Assembly: GCA_031270785.1 (NCBI GenBank)
Contig: JAISWM010000054.1
Span: 1-9,600 of the forward strand
Length of the DNA stretch: 9,600 bases
Source: Oscillospiraceae bacterium
GTDB taxonomy: Bacteria; Bacillota; Clostridia; Oscillospirales; Acutalibacteraceae
Reading direction: 5' to 3'
In this document: positions 1 to 5,741 of the stretch, in pieces
Numbering within the stretch: position 1 is the first letter of the stretch
Layout of the letters: each line of letters begins with the position of its first letter
Notes under the pieces: generated by a model
The model's database searches: none
Told to the model about the DNA's origin: nothing
What the model saw: only the letters and a program-made list of their open reading frames with translations
Translations under genes and position numbers: made by a program

Positions 1-112
1 TACGTTCGCACTTGAAATCTGTACAACTAAAGCCTGATAAGATTTGCGGATTCTTCGGCTCGAAAACTACTGCTTATGCCGCATAGTTATGCGCAAGGTT
101 TAATCGGGGGAT
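1..112. other. Unassigned GC-richer stretch at window edge
   Basis: This stretch is visibly richer in G and C than the spacers around it and matches none of the repeat families. On the plus strand a frame is open from base 3 to a TAG at 84-86 (27 codons, ending in residues TTAYAA), so it could be the 3' end of a gene that starts off the window. Around that stop a GCATA/TATGC inverted repeat could form a hairpin, so a structured RNA end is equally possible. The open frame is short enough to be chance. I do not recognise the product. Confidence 0.25.
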
Positions 113-115
113 CAA

Positions 116-220
116 TAACTATTTCGGGACATGACCCCCGCCCAACGGGGAGAGAGCTACAAAAAACCAGATGCTTTTCAAGGGCATTAACTATAATACC
201 ATGTTTTTAAATGTTTTTTA
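116..220. repeat. Fragmentary palindromic repeats (B end, D right half, A end)
   Basis: Bases 121-137 resemble the GACATGACCC terminus of family B. Bases 134-195 match the right half of family D: a GGGGAG arm, CTAC, an A-run, then AGGGCATTAACTATA, like the better preserved D copy ending at 3737. Bases 195-218 resemble the AATACCACGTTTTT end of family A. All three are truncated, so this is a joint of old insertions. Confidence 0.6.
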
Positions 221-387
221 TTATTCTATTGATTTTGCGCTAAAATTAAGCTATAATTAAATTGTGATAAGATTTAATTATTGCTTTTTTCTTCCGGCTT
301 ATTATAGTTGTTTCACTTGAAAAAAGCATACTCATACTATTTCTAATTAAAAAATTGATGTGTGTTTGATTTACTTTCCCCGCCGAT
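221..387. other. AT-rich spacer, nothing recognised
   Basis: This stretch is strongly AT-rich, with stop codons throughout on both strands and no ribosome binding site followed by an open frame. No clear repeat unit is present apart from a short CCCCGCC arm at about 378-384 next to the following B copy. Confidence 0.5.
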
Positions 388-473
388 GGTCATGTCTCAA
401 AATAATTGAAATTTCTTCTTTTACCCACGCAGTGGGGGGAAGGATATTATCTACTAATTTGGGTCACAACTCC
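388..473. repeat. Family B palindromic repeat, copy 1
   Basis: One end is GGTCATGTCTCAAAATAA. The other end, read on the minus strand, is the GTTGTGACCCAAATTAG type. Between them lies an interrupted C/G hairpin at about 423-440. This is the usual family B plan: two related but non-identical arms of about 26 bp around a C-rich/G-rich stem, about 90 bp in total. It has no coding capacity of its own; the reading frame that crosses it is chance. Confidence 0.75.
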
Positions 474-621
474 ACCGACTCGCGGGAAAAGTAACAGATA
501 CAAACTGATATTTATAATTGAAATCAGTATTATTTGTGCGTTCTTTCCTCGCGGGCTTATGGGGAAAGAGTTACAAAAGTTTATACTTTTTAAATTAAAT
601 CACTATATAATTCCCTCTGAA
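474..621. other. Degenerate repeat DNA between copies B1 and A1
   Basis: The stretch carries a diverged hairpin core at about 540-570 (TTCTTTCCTCGCGGG ... GGGGAAAG) followed by a TTTATACTTTTTAAA stretch that recalls a family A arm. The termini cannot be placed. An open frame from about 406 runs through here and through two repeats; it has no ribosome binding site and no family resemblance, so I do not call it a gene. Confidence 0.4.
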
Positions 622-731
622 TATAGTAAAAAATTTTTTAAAACCGTGGCATTTTTGGTTCTTTCCCCGCGGAGTCCGGCGGGGGGGAAGGAACGCAAAT
701 AATACTGCGTTTCTAAATGGTCTTTGCTATA
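622..731. repeat. Family A palindromic repeat, copy 1 (complete)
   Basis: This copy begins TATAGTAAAAAATTTTT and ends AAATGGTCTTTGCTATA. The ends are imperfect inverted repeats of the form TATAGYAAAAAC followed by a T/A-rich arm. The centre is a TTCTTTCCCCGC / GGGGGAAGGAA stem, and the right arm has the family mark AATAATAC.GCGTTTCT. It is close in length to the copy at 5636-5741. Its right terminus overlaps the end of the MscS-type gene and contains that gene's stop codon. Confidence 0.8.
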
Positions 732-1518
732 TAAGTATATTTTTGTTTTTCAAAGTATTTTTAATATTTTCATTAATTTTTTGTGTTACTGCTTCTGCAT
801 TCCTTTTTTCACAAAAAAATGATAATTCCACGATTGATTCTTCGCCTGATATTGCCTTTAAACATATGTCGGGCGAGGGTATTTGCGATATCCTGTTTTC
901 AAGTATTGTAAATTTTTCTATCTGTTTTTTAATATCTTTAAAATTAATTAGATTGCTTACTTTATAGCTTAGCCGGCATTTATGCAAATCGCAAATACTT
1001 TGCCTTACTATACTGGAGGATATTAACTTGGAGTTCGGTATTATTACAACTTTATTGTCGTCCGTGGTAAGGGTCGTAAATACCATTTCAATTTTTGATA
1101 CAGTCCCCGCGGTACCCTCTACTTTTATGTAATCACCGATTATGAACGGTTTGTTAAGTATTAAAAGTATCCCGCTTGCTATATTTGAAAGGCTGTCTTT
1201 TAACGCAAGACCTATAGTTACAAGGGAAGCTCCAAGTGCTGCCATAATAGATGTCATGTTTACACCCATCATATCCAGTGCTGATATGATCAAAATTATT
1301 CTTAAGGTAAATTTGGATACAGAGTCTAAAAAAGATATCATCCCTTGGCCCACATGGGTTTTTCTTAGAAACATTGTAAAAATTTTGTTTACCCTATTTA
1401 TTATAAAGAAACCTATGAGTAGAAAAAGTAATATTTTAGCTGCATTTATTCCAATTCCCAAAAACCATTTTTGTGAATCTTTTGGTATTGCATCCATTAT
1501 GTTAAAAAAATTCAGCAT
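727..1518 (-). CDS. MscS-family small-conductance mechanosensitive channel
   Basis: The product is a 263-residue inner-membrane channel that would open under membrane tension and release solutes during osmotic downshock. Three membrane segments are visible (about 21-41, 66-85 and 88-120). The third has the Gly/Ala-patterned pore helix of the family (GASLVTIGLALKDSLSN at 97-113). It is followed by the beta domain with GDYIKVEG at 128-135 and the PN motif at 161-162. The C-terminal alpha/beta domain is somewhat shorter than in E. coli MscS (286 residues). The first ATG is preferred because CGGAG lies 10 bases upstream; the next ATG, at residue 8, has no such site. It stands alone between repeats, with no operon partner. 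The TAG stop lies inside the terminus of a family A repeat, so the last residues may have been altered by that insertion. Confidence 0.93.
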   Translation of the reverse strand: MLNFFNIMDAIPKDSQKWFLGIGINAAKILLFLLIGFFIINRVNKIFTMFLRKTHVGQGMISFLDSVSKFTLRIILIISALDMMGVNMTSIMAALGASLVTIGLALKDSLSNIASGILLILNKPFIIGDYIKVEGTAGTVSKIEMVFTTLTTDDNKVVIIPNSKLISSSIVRQSICDLHKCRLSYKVSNLINFKDIKKQIEKFTILENRISQIPSPDICLKAISGEESIVELSFFCEKRNAEAVTQKINENIKNTLKNKNILI

Positions 1519-1556
1519 ATATACGTGGCTCCGTTATTTTATAAGATTTGATCCGC

Positions 1557-1640
1557 TATAGTAAAAACCTTTTAAAACAGTGACATTTTAGTTTTCCCCC
1601 AGCAAAGCAGCGCGAAAACGCAAAAACAAAATCCACAATT
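1557..1640. repeat. Family A repeat, truncated left half (copy 2)
   Basis: It starts TATAGTAAAAACCTTTTAAAA and continues with CAGTGACATTTT, matching the left arms at 5214 and 5636, then a CCCCC / GGGGGG core. The characteristic right arm (AATAATACCACG) is missing, so only about half is recognisable. It lies 38 bp upstream of the MscS-type start codon, within the likely promoter region of that gene. Confidence 0.6.
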
Positions 1641-1702
1641 TTGGGGGGCCAATTAGTATAAAAACATGATATTATTCACATTTTTTCCCTCGCGCTCACC
1701 GC

Positions 1703-1790
1703 GGTTGTGGGTCAAATTAATTGATAATATCTTTCCCCCCGCTGAACGCTGGGGGAAAAGAAGAAGTTTCAATTATTTTGATACACGGAC
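1703..1790 (-). repeat. Family B repeat, copy 2, nested in A with 8-bp duplication
   Basis: The left end is GGTTGTGGGTCAAATTAA, then a CTTTCCCCCCGC ... GCTGGGGGAAAAG stem, then the TTTCAATTATTTTGATAC arm. It is flanked on both sides by CTCACCGC (1695-1702 and 1791-1798), an 8-bp target duplication in the core of a family A element. The exact edge can shift by one base because the flanking match extends to CTCACCGCG. Confidence 0.8.
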
Positions 1791-1824
1791 CTCACCGCGA
1801 AGGAAAAGTAAAAACACCACTATT

Positions 1825-2067
1825 AGACCTGTCCGTAAATTTTACAGATCGCAATCAAAATCGACGACGGCGTATAAAAATACTTCCCGGGAGATTTTGG
1901 GTGGTGGTCCGAATTAGTTGATAAGCTCTTTTCCCCCGCCACAGGCGTGGGGGAAAAAAGAAGGTATTTTAACTGTTTTGAAACATGACCAAATTTTGAT
2001 GCAAAGCCATTTTTTAAGTGATGCATTTTTCGATAGTTTGTGCTCTATAAAATTTACGGACAGGTCT
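1825..2067. repeat. Family C repeat carrying an internal B element
   Basis: The ends are AGACCTGTCCGTAAATTT and its inverted copy AAATTTACGGACAGGTCT, with the similarity continuing inward (TTACAGAtcGC / CTcTaTAAAA). The left half (ATCGACGACGGCGTATAAAAA) and right half (AAGTGATGCATTTTTCGATAG) are C-specific and are separated by a B element at 1899-1990. The flanks carry an ATT duplication (1822-1824 and 2068-2070), so C inserted into family A DNA with a 3-bp target duplication. Confidence 0.8.
1899..1990 (-). repeat. Family B repeat, copy 3, nested in C
   Basis: It begins GGGTGGTGGTCCGAATTAG, has a CCCCCGCC-aca-GGCGTGGGGG stem, and ends GTTTTGAAACATGACC. The left flank is GAGATTTT (1891-1898) and the right flank is AAATTTTG. 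The same site in other C copies reads GGAGATTTTGATGC, so this is best read as a slightly decayed 8-bp duplication of GAGATTTT. Confidence 0.78.
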
Positions 2068-2137
2068 ATTTTAAAAAGTTTTCACTACAATTATACAACT
2101 AAACTACAACATTTCAAGGAAAGGCAAATCTTTAAAT

Positions 2138-3256
2138 ATGAATAGAAAAAACAAAAAATTTATTATAAAATTGCTTATAACCGTACTATACTTTTGTTTA
2201 GCTCCCGCGTGTTTTTCAGAATCTGATTTTACAAGCGCCAAATTAATTTGTGATAATACTTGTGCAAAAGCAGGTAAAAGCCTTAAGATTAAGGCGATGA
2301 TTAATTCTTATTCTGAGCTGAGCGTTAATGCTTTTAAATTTACTGTTAAATATGATAGCGGCGTGTTTAATTATAATAACTTTACTGCTCCAAAAGGAAC
2401 TTGCAGAAAAAATTTTAACGTAAGAGCTGAAAATGATTTACTGTACGTAGAATATGTGTGCAAAAAATCAGATTTATTAGTAAATCAGAGTTTAAATATT
2501 TGCAATTTTACTTTTGACTCTAAAAATGACATAGATCCTCATGAGTGTAAGTTTGAATTCCAAAGTTTTGAGATTGTAGACGGCAATAAACGTAATTTTT
2601 CATTATCTGATTGGGATGATCTTACTATTAATTTTGAGCAGATAGCAAAACCTAATTGTTATTTGTCGTGTTTGACGCCTTCCTGCGGGCGGCTTGTTCC
2701 GGATTTCAGCAAAGATATATTGGAATACAGCGTTAACGTTGATTACGATATTAGTTTTATAGACTTTGACATTTGCTGTGAAAATGAATTTGCAAACGGC
2801 GAGATTAGCAGAAGAAAACTCGCATCCGCCGGTAAGGATACAAAAATAAATATTACTGTAAAGGATAAAAAGGCTAAATCTAAGCTTGTGTATGTTGTTA
2901 ATGTGCACAGATGTGAAAAATCTGCCGATGGCAAGAAAATTTCCGAAGGCACTCCCGCGAAAAATGAATCGGGTACTTCGTGCAAAAAAATCAAGAAAAG
3001 TAAAACTAAATCTTCAGGTGATAAATCAAAATCACTTAAAATAAAACCGGAAAACGATAATATTAATATAGATAATACCGATAATGATAGCGATAATGAT
3101 AGTGGCACTAATAATTATGTCGCATTAGATAGTGCCCAAGAAGACGACAACTCTAAAAATTATTTTGACGAAAGATTAATAGGCGGACTTTTAGTAATAT
3201 TATTCTTGGGAGGGCTGCTGATTTATAAAAAATTCAGCGTAAATAAATGTTATTAA
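2138..3256 (+). CDS. Exported membrane-anchored protein, cohesin-like plus cadherin-like domains
   Basis: The product is 372 residues with a basic and hydrophobic signal sequence (about 1-27). The region 33-165 has the beta-strand pattern of cohesin-type modules (FKFTVKYDSGVFNYNN at 67-82). The region 173-257 fits the bacterial cadherin-like beta-sandwich family, with GRLVPDFSKDILEYSVNV at 184-201 as its core. A Lys/Ser-rich then Asp/Asn-rich linker (about 258-345) leads to one membrane helix (346-364) and a short basic tail. The layout implies an outside-facing adhesion or scaffold protein; the binding partner is unknown. Many cysteines (for example 38, 42, 89, 108, 122, 137, 174, 178, 183) are unusual for such modules and could form disulfides. 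LAPAC at 21-25 is a poor lipobox, so a lipoprotein is less likely. AAGGAAAGG lies 13 bases before the ATG, a long spacing. It is monocistronic; repeat DNA begins right after the stop. Confidence 0.8.
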   Translation: MNRKNKKFIIKLLITVLYFCLAPACFSESDFTSAKLICDNTCAKAGKSLKIKAMINSYSELSVNAFKFTVKYDSGVFNYNNFTAPKGTCRKNFNVRAENDLLYVEYVCKKSDLLVNQSLNICNFTFDSKNDIDPHECKFEFQSFEIVDGNKRNFSLSDWDDLTINFEQIAKPNCYLSCLTPSCGRLVPDFSKDILEYSVNVDYDISFIDFDICCENEFANGEISRRKLASAGKDTKINITVKDKKAKSKLVYVVNVHRCEKSADGKKISEGTPAKNESGTSCKKIKKSKTKSSGDKSKSLKIKPENDNINIDNTDNDSDNDSGTNNYVALDSAQEDDNSKNYFDERLIGGLLVILFLGGLLIYKKFSVNKCY

Positions 3257-3446
3257 TATAGCACAGCTGCTGCGCTTAAAAAACGTCTGATTTTTTACAG
3301 CTCCCTCCCCGTCGGGGTGTGGGTCAAAATAGTTGAAATTTCTTCTTTCCCCCCGCCTATGGCGGGGGTGAAAGATATTGTCAATTAATTTGAACCACCA
3401 CCCATTTTTCGATAGTTTGCGCTCTGTGAAATTTACGGACAGGTCT
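3257..3446. repeat. D left half, B copy 4, C right half joined together
   Basis: Immediately after the stop codon comes a D-type end (ATATAGCACAGCTGCTGCG, then AAAAAACGTCTGATTTTTT). It is followed by a near-complete B copy at 3315-3403 whose stem CCCCCCGCC-tat-GGCGGGGGT is among the cleanest. Then comes the right part of C (ATTTTTCGATAGTTTGCG ... GGACAGGTCT, ending at 3446). D and C are each present only as halves, so this block arose by insertion plus deletion or recombination. Confidence 0.72.
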
Positions 3447-3453
3447 AATATAA

Positions 3454-3737
3454 CATAGCTGCTGCGGTTTAAAAAGTCTAATTTTTTACCGCTCTCCCCC
3501 CACGTCGACGGCGGCGAGAGGCCGTACCAACAAATTTACTTTTGGTTGTGGGGCAAATTGGTTGATAATATCTTTCCCCCCTGCTAGAATGCGGGGGGGA
3601 GAAGGGATTTCAACTGTTTTGAGACATGACCCTCCTCGCCGGTGGTGGCCCAAATTAGCTGATAATATTTTTCCCACCGCCCGTGGGCGGGGAGGTAGTG
3701 GCAAAAAATTAGACTTTTTTAAAGGGCATTAGCTATA
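3454..3737. repeat. Family D repeat with B copies 5 and 6 inside
   Basis: The left end is CATAGCTGCTGCGGTTT then AAAAAGTCTAATTTTTTACC. The right end read on the minus strand is TATAGCTAATGCCC then AAAAAAGTCTAATTTTTTGCC, a long imperfect terminal inverted repeat. Inside are a complete B copy (3544-3632, stem CCCCCC-TGC-tagaat-GCG-GGGGGG) and, 8 bp further on, the left half of another (from 3641, GGTGGTGGCCCAAATTAG) that runs into the D core CCGCCCGTGGGCGGGG. Confidence 0.75.
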
Positions 3738-3808
3738 TTTACGTTTCTTTCCCGGCCATATGCGTGGAAAGAGTAAAAACGCTACTGTTTTAAAAAGCTT
3801 TTACTATA
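3738..3808 (-). repeat. Family A repeat, one end truncated (copy 4)
   Basis: Read on the minus strand it starts TATAGTAAAAGCTTTTTAAA, continues through CAGTAGCGTTTTTACTC and a TTTCCACGC / GGCCGGGAAAG core, and reaches AAACGTAAATA, where the D element at 3737 cuts it off. It ends about 40 bp from the recO stop codon. Confidence 0.7.
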
Positions 3809-3848
3809 ATTCTTCGGTTTTTTCGCAGTTATACATTTGGAACAGATC

Positions 3849-4628
3849 CTAGATCATTTTTTCCACTTCCAGAGCATAATTATTTATGGTCTTAAAAAAA
3901 TTTAAAGATTTAAATTTATAATCTACATGTTCTAAAACATATTTTTCACATATTGATGATAAAAAATCAATAGAACTATCAGAGATTTTAAACAAAAACA
4001 ATTTATCAAATTTAGAATAAATAATATGCCTCATGGCATCTAAAACGCTTCCATTGATTAAAATCAAATCATAACTGTTATTTTTGCCATTTAAACAATC
4101 ATTACATATTAATGAAGAATTTTTGATGTCAAAATAAAGCTTATCACATTTGTACTCTTTGCACCCTGTGCACCCTATTAAGTTCGGCATATATCCGGCA
4201 AAAGAACAAATTCTCAGCTCGAGTATTGACTTGATAAGATGCAGATTCATCTTGCCGTTAAGAAGAAAATATAAACAATTTAAAATTAACCGCAAAAAAT
4301 CCCTCGATTCGCTTTCTCTCGGAGATAAAACAAAGGCTATTTCACAGAAATACTCCGCAAGTGAAAATTTTTCTATATCGTATTTTAAATTTTCAAATCT
4401 CTCTTTAATTTCTACTTCATCTACTATATATCCTTTACGTCCTTTAAAAAGTGTAAGTTCACAGTAATAAAACATCTGAAGCGCACCACTGTTTTTAGTA
4501 CGAAGTCTTTTAGCACCGGGTGATATTACGCTTATTACGCCCCTATCTTCTGTTAAAGCAGTTATTAATTTGTCGCTTTCACCTATGTCCATTTCCTTGA
4601 GGACTAAACCGGCTGTTGTTACTTTCAT
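3849..4628 (-). CDS. recO: DNA repair protein RecO
   Basis: The product is a 259-residue cytosolic recombination mediator. In the RecFOR pathway RecO binds single-stranded DNA and SSB and, with RecR, loads RecA at gaps. The N-terminal OB-fold is recognisable (GLVLKEMDIGESDKLITALT at 7-26, then a GAKRLRTK basic strand at 38-45). The alpha-helical C-terminal region carries a zinc-type cysteine set C153-x2-C156 and C175-x2-C178, with a further C161. Length is normal for the family. The ATG has AGGAAGG a few bases upstream; the leader could pair TCCTT with AAGGA around GAGAGG and so mask that site. Expected neighbours such as era or glyS are absent: the gene sits alone between repeat blocks, with a D-like repeat starting about 20 bp upstream of the start codon. 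Confidence 0.94.
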   Translation of the reverse strand: MKVTTAGLVLKEMDIGESDKLITALTEDRGVISVISPGAKRLRTKNSGALQMFYYCELTLFKGRKGYIVDEVEIKERFENLKYDIEKFSLAEYFCEIAFVLSPRESESRDFLRLILNCLYFLLNGKMNLHLIKSILELRICSFAGYMPNLIGCTGCKEYKCDKLYFDIKNSSLICNDCLNGKNNSYDLILINGSVLDAMRHIIYSKFDKLFLFKISDSSIDFLSSICEKYVLEHVDYKFKSLNFFKTINNYALEVEKMI

Positions 4629-4647
4629 TATGTCCTTCCTCTCAAGG

Positions 4648-4757
4648 AGTTGTCGCTGCTGCGTCCTAAAAAAGCGAATTTGTTTATGTACGCTCTCCTA
4701 GCCAACGGCTAAGAGCTTTAATTTAAAAAGTATCAAAACTACGCCATTTTGCTATAG
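4648..4757. repeat. Degenerate D-like repeat with an A-like right end
   Basis: GTCGCTGCTGCGTCCT followed by AAAAAAGCGAATTTGTTTA is a diverged D end. The centre is a hairpin, TAGCC-aac-GGCTA (about 4700-4712), and the right edge, ACTACGCCATTTTGCTATAG, resembles the end of family A. The first bases lie just upstream of the recO ribosome binding site, so any recO promoter must lie within this repeat or beyond it. Confidence 0.5.
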
Positions 4758-4782
4758 GCAGGGAAGAAATTTTGCAAACAAT

Positions 4783-4946
4783 AGACCTGTCCGTAAATTT
4801 TACAGATTGCAATCAAAATCGACGACGGCGTATAAAAATACTTCCCGGGAGATTTTGGGTGATGGCCCAAATTAGTTGATAATATCTTTCTTCCCCGCCA
4901 TAGGCGGGGGGGAAGAAAAAATTTAAATTATTTTGAGGCATGCCCC
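4783..4946. repeat. Family C left half carrying B copy 7
   Basis: The C end AGACCTGTCCGTAAATTT and its left half (4783-4856) are nearly identical to 1825-1898, with one base change visible. B copy 7 (4857-4946) starts at exactly the same C position (after GAGATTTT), with stem CCCCGCC-ata-GGCGGGG and end TTTTGAGGCATGCCCC. The right half of C is missing; the next bases are GATTTTTTG, the remains of the duplicated target. Confidence 0.78.
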
Positions 4947-4973
4947 GATTTTTTGTTTGTGAATAGCATCAAA

Positions 4974-5049
4974 TGGTGACCCATCGGAGATTCGAACTCC
5001 GGACACCTTGATTAAAAGTCAAGTGCTCTGCCGACTGAGCTAATGAGTC
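4974..5049 (-). tRNA. tRNA-Lys (anticodon TTT)
   Basis: The minus strand folds into a full cloverleaf. The acceptor stem is GACTCAT / ATGGGTC with discriminator A and an encoded CCA. The anticodon arm is CTTGA-CTTTTAA-TCAAG, giving TTT, and the T arm is CGGAG-TTCGAAT-CTCCG. It is 76 bases with CCA. It follows tRNA-Gln after a 10-base gap and would be cotranscribed with it. Confidence 0.97.
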
Positions 5050-5059
5050 ATAAATTTTA

Positions 5060-5134
5060 TGGCTGGGATGGCTGGATTTGAACCAGCGCGTGATGGAGTC
5101 AAAGTCCATTGCCTTACCGCTTGGCTACACCCCA
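5060..5134 (-). tRNA. tRNA-Gln (anticodon TTG)
   Basis: The acceptor stem is TGGGGTG / CATCCCA with discriminator G and an encoded CCA. The anticodon arm is ATGGA-CTTTGAC-TCCAT, giving TTG, and the T arm is GCTGG-TTCAAAT-CCAGC. It is 75 bases. The U1-A72 start of the acceptor stem is typical of bacterial tRNA-Gln. It is the first gene of the Gln-Lys pair. Confidence 0.97.
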
Positions 5135-5213
5135 TTAATTTTATTAATCTATATACATTAAACTTGAAACTTTGAACTTTGTTTTTACATTATCTTTGCC
5201 AACAGCGGGGTAA

Positions 5214-5416
5214 TATAGTAAAAATTTTTTAAACAGTGACATTTTTGTTCTTTTCCCCGCGAGTCAGTGAGAAAAAGAAACGCAAATAATAGGTTATGTT
5301 TCAAAATTGTTGAAACTTCTTTTTTCTCCCCAGCCGAAGGCGGGGGAGAAAGGATATTACCAACTGATTTGGCTCACAACCCAAATAATACCACGTTTCT
5401 AATTGTTTTTGCTATA
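5214..5416. repeat. Family A repeat (copy 5) interrupted by a B element
   Basis: The outer ends are TATAGTAAAAATTTTTTAAA and CTAATTGTTTTTGCTATA. Removing the B insert and one copy of AAATAATA leaves an A element of about 104 bp that matches the uninterrupted copy at 5636-5741 (AACGYAAATAATACCACGTTTCT). It lies between tRNA-Gln and tRNA-His. Confidence 0.85.
5292..5382. repeat. Family B repeat, copy 8, with exact 8-bp target duplication
   Basis: The unit is 91 bp. It starts GGTTATGTTTCAAAATTG and ends GATTTGGCTCACAACCC, with stem CTCCCCAGCC-gaa-GGCGGGGGAG. AAATAATA flanks it on both sides (5284-5291 and 5383-5390), while the undisturbed family A copy has that octamer once. This is the cleanest insertion in the window. 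Confidence 0.88.
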
Positions 5417-5458
5417 AGAATTTTAAAATTCAAAGTTTGAATCATGGTCAAACTGCCA

Positions 5459-5536
<78 letters not shown>

Positions 5537-5543
5537 ACAAAAA

Positions 5544-5620
5544 TGGTGCGCCAGAAGGGAGTCGAACCCCTGACCTACTGCTTAGAAGGCAGTTGCTCTA
5601 TCCTGCTGAGCTACTGGCGC
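5544..5620 (-). tRNA. tRNA-Arg (anticodon TCT)
   Basis: The acceptor stem is GCGCCAG / CTGGCGC with discriminator A and an encoded CCA. The anticodon arm is ACTGC-CTTCTAA-GCAGT, giving TCT, which reads AGA/AGG, the arginine codons favoured in AT-rich genomes. It is 77 bases. It is the first gene of the Arg-His pair; a family A repeat begins 16 bases upstream, so the promoter must overlap or lie beyond that repeat. Confidence 0.97.
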
Positions 5621-5635
5621 AAACAACAGCACCTT

Positions 5636-5741
5636 TATAGTAAAAACTTTTTAAAATAGTGATATTTTTGTTCTTTTCCCAATCCGCGAAAGAGGGAAAG
5701 AAACGTAAATAATACCACGTTTCTCAATTGTTTTTGCTATA
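5636..5741. repeat. Family A palindromic repeat, copy 6 (complete, uninterrupted)
   Basis: This is the reference copy of family A. The left arm is TATAGTAAAAACTTTTTAAA, the core TTCTTTTCCC / GGGAAAGAA, and the right arm AAATAATACCACGTTTCT followed by CAATTGTTTTTGCTATA. It is 106 bp. It shows the empty sites for the B insertion at 5292 and the C insertion at 1825. Confidence 0.85.

Larger units (their letters stand above)
1655..2089 (-). repeat. Family A repeat (copy 3) split by B and C[B] insertions
   Basis: Read on the minus strand this is a family A copy. The arm ACTATTTTAAAAAGTTTT is interrupted after ATT by a C element (1825-2067). The core TTTTTCCCTCGCG / CGCGAAGGAAAAG is interrupted by a B element (about 1703-1790). 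The far arm holds ATGATATTATTCACATT. Joining 1818-1824 to 2071-2080 restores CACTATTTTAAAAAG exactly as in the intact copy at 5636-5741, with ATT duplicated at the junction. The outer TATA end near 1656 is shortened. Confidence 0.7.

Noticed and set aside
1..112. A tmRNA, because the open frame ends in AYAA before a stop within a hairpin
   Set aside because: No tRNA-like ends, no GGTTCGA arm and no paired termini can be found; the resemblance is limited to a few residues.
406..702. Plus-strand open frame of 98 codons
   Set aside because: It crosses a B repeat, degenerate repeat DNA and an A repeat, has no ribosome binding site, and shows no protein-like composition.
1142..1561. Plus-strand open frame of 139 codons
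   Set aside because: It is antisense to the MscS-type channel gene, whose family motifs are unmistakable.
1666..2145. Several open frames of 66-83 codons on both strands
   Set aside because: They lie wholly inside the nested A, B and C repeats and arise from the absence of stops in C/G-rich stems.
3486..3704. Minus-strand open frame of 72 codons
   Set aside because: It lies inside the D and B repeats and has the same repeat-derived residues as other such frames; no ribosome site.
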